A DNA stretch of 64,000 nt from a marine gamma proteobacterium HTCC2080 (lineage in GTDB: Bacteria; Pseudomonadota; Gammaproteobacteria; Pseudomonadales; Halieaceae): assembly GCA_000169115.1 (NCBI GenBank), contig AAVV01000013.1:1-64000 (forward strand), read 5' to 3'. Below the pieces are notes generated by a model, which made no database searches, had not been told where the DNA came from, and saw nothing but the letters and a program-made list of their open reading frames with translations. The position numbers were made by a program, and so were the translations under genes. Shown piece by piece: positions 62,881 to 64,000 of the stretch. Position 1 is the first letter of the stretch. Every line of letters starts with the position of its first letter.

Positions 62881-64000
62881 TTACTCCACGTTCAACGTTT
62901 TGTTGCGTATTAGCGTCTCGATCTCCTCGACGTCAAAGCCCAACTCGGTTAACAGGCTGACCCCATGCTGACCCAGCTTTGGGCCTGGGCCTGCGATGCT
63001 ACTGGGTGTATCGCTGAATTGTGCGGCAGGACGCGCTTGTCGAACTTCACCAAAGCCCGGGTAATCAATACGACTAATAGAATCGTTTGCGTTGATTTGC
63101 TCATGGTCTAGCAGTTCGGTTCGATCCAATAGCGGGGCACAGGGCACGCCTTCATCTTCAAATCGTTGCAAAATATCAGCGCTAGGCCATTTGTAAATTT
63201 CCGCGGCGGTCAGCGCTTTGCGTTCCCCTGCATTTTTAAATCGTGCAGAAGCGGTAAGAAAACGCTCATCTTCTATCCAATCTTCACGGCCGAGTGCCCG
63301 ACACATGCCTAACCATTCTTTGTCCGATATAACACCGGCCGTGATACAGCGATCTTGGGTCTCATAGATTAGATCCATTGCTCCGCCCGCCTGCTTTGGA
63401 TCAAACTCACGCTCAGCATAGGTGAGTCCGCCCATACCTTCGGGCCAAAAAAATGACAACATGGTGTCTAGCATGGAGAGACGGATGTGCTGTCCGCGCC
63501 CGCTTTTTTCCCGTGCGTACAGGGCGGAGCTAATGGCTTGCGCTGCTGTCAGTGCAGTGACCTTGTCGGCTAAAATAATGCGAAACATGTTGGGTTTGCC
63601 CGTCACACGATCGGCTTGTATGTCTGTGGCGCCAGATAGCGCTTGGATGATGGGATCGTAAACCCGTTTATCCGCATAGGGTCCCTGATCGCCAAAACCG
63701 CTAATTGAGACGTAAATTAATCGCTCATTAGCCCTGCGCAGCACCTCTTCGCCAAAGCCCATACGATCGATAGCACCCGGGCGAAAATTTTGAATAAAGA
63801 CATCGGCGTCTTTTGCCAGCTTCAGCAAAATGTCTTTGCCCGCATCCGACTTTAGATCGAGGGCAATGGATTCTTTGCCACGATTGCAGGAGAAAAAAGC
63901 CGGTGTAATGTCATTGTGCTTGGAGCCAATGTGCCGCATCTGTTCGCCGCTAGTGGGCTCTACTTTGATGACTCGTGCGCCTTGATCTGCGAGCATCATG
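62881..64000 (-). CDS. CaiB/BaiF family CoA-transferase (partial, N-terminus beyond window)
   Basis: About 372 residues are visible, starting inside the family's first signature (MMLADQGARVIKVEPTSG); the 20-25 residues before it lie outside the window. GKESIALDLKS, IQNFRPGAIDRMGFG and SISGFGDQGPYADKRVYDPIIQALSG follow, with the usual catalytic Asp in VYDP. It abuts the SDR gene. It probably activates or transfers CoA in the same catabolic pathway. Confidence 0.93.
   Translation of the reverse strand, partial: MMLADQGARVIKVEPTSGEQMRHIGSKHNDITPAFFSCNRGKESIALDLKSDAGKDILLKLAKDADVFIQNFRPGAIDRMGFGEEVLRRANERLIYVSISGFGDQGPYADKRVYDPIIQALSGATDIQADRVTGKPNMFRIILADKVTALTAAQAISSALYAREKSGRGQHIRLSMLDTMLSFFWPEGMGGLTYAEREFDPKQAGGAMDLIYETQDRCITAGVISDKEWLGMCRALGREDWIEDERFLTASARFKNAGERKALTAAEIYKWPSADILQRFEDEGVPCAPLLDRTELLDHEQINANDSISRIDYPGFGEVRQARPAAQFSDTPSSIAGPGPKLGQHGVSLLTELGFDVEEIETLIRNKTLNVE

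Overview
The window looks like chromosomal DNA of a marine, heterotrophic gammaproteobacterium, roughly of the Cellvibrionales type (Halieaceae, Spongiibacteraceae and relatives). This is inferred from the alaS-lysC-csrA-tRNA-Ser block, the TonB-dependent receptors, the family III CoA-transferases and TauD-like dioxygenase, and the Na+-coupled sugar transport; no marker gene fixes the species. There is no rRNA, CRISPR array, integrase or transposase.

Layout. 1-4023: minus-strand run of two CaiB/BaiF CoA-transferases and a TonB receptor cut by the window edge. 4585-7172: ChrR-like cupin protein, alpha/beta hydrolase, greB. 7424-13687: probable iron-responsive operon (Fur-like site, DUF4856-type lipoprotein, imelysin-like lipoprotein, FecA-like TonB receptor, sterol-desaturase-like membrane protein). 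14111-20156: housekeeping block (M23 peptidase, Trm112-like protein, HIT protein, small ORF, alaS, lysC, csrA, tRNA-Ser(GCT)). 20141-20565: a 186-bp tandem repeat that re-copies the tRNA 3' end, much like the rtT repeats of the E. coli tyrT operon. 20920-37954: two tandem paralogous giant genes (about 2,804 and 2,643 codons) for exported surface proteins. Each has two copies of a Cys-containing module I do not recognise, 25/26-residue BspA-like repeats, about a dozen DUF11-like domains and a shared C-terminal sorting-type tail.

38360-43722: flavin reductase, then a phosphate set (Pit transporter, PhoU-like DUF47 protein, OprP-like porin) with a convincing Pho box before pit and a weaker one before the porin gene. 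44352-46088: an isocitrate-dehydrogenase-like protein with an apparent internal duplication. 46226-49806: D-amino-acid cluster (exported D-aminoacylase, DgcN, DgcA). 49822-51489: ACP phosphodiesterase and histone-deacetylase-like hydrolase. 51961-61038: galactoside utilisation (galE, GH42 beta-galactosidase, galK, galT, GH36 alpha-galactosidase, SSS symporter). 61151-64000: TauD-like dioxygenase, a non-canonical SDR and a third CaiB/BaiF CoA-transferase cut by the edge.

How the parts work together. The galactoside genes make a nearly complete route: uptake by the symporter, hydrolysis by GH36 and GH42, then the Leloir pathway by GalK, GalT and GalE. The phosphate genes give outer-membrane entry (porin), inner-membrane transport (Pit) and a PhoU-like partner under probable PhoB control. 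The iron operon pairs two surface lipoproteins with an outer-membrane receptor. The least explained parts are the giant surface-protein pair with its four-copy module, and the tRNA-linked repeat directly downstream of csrA.
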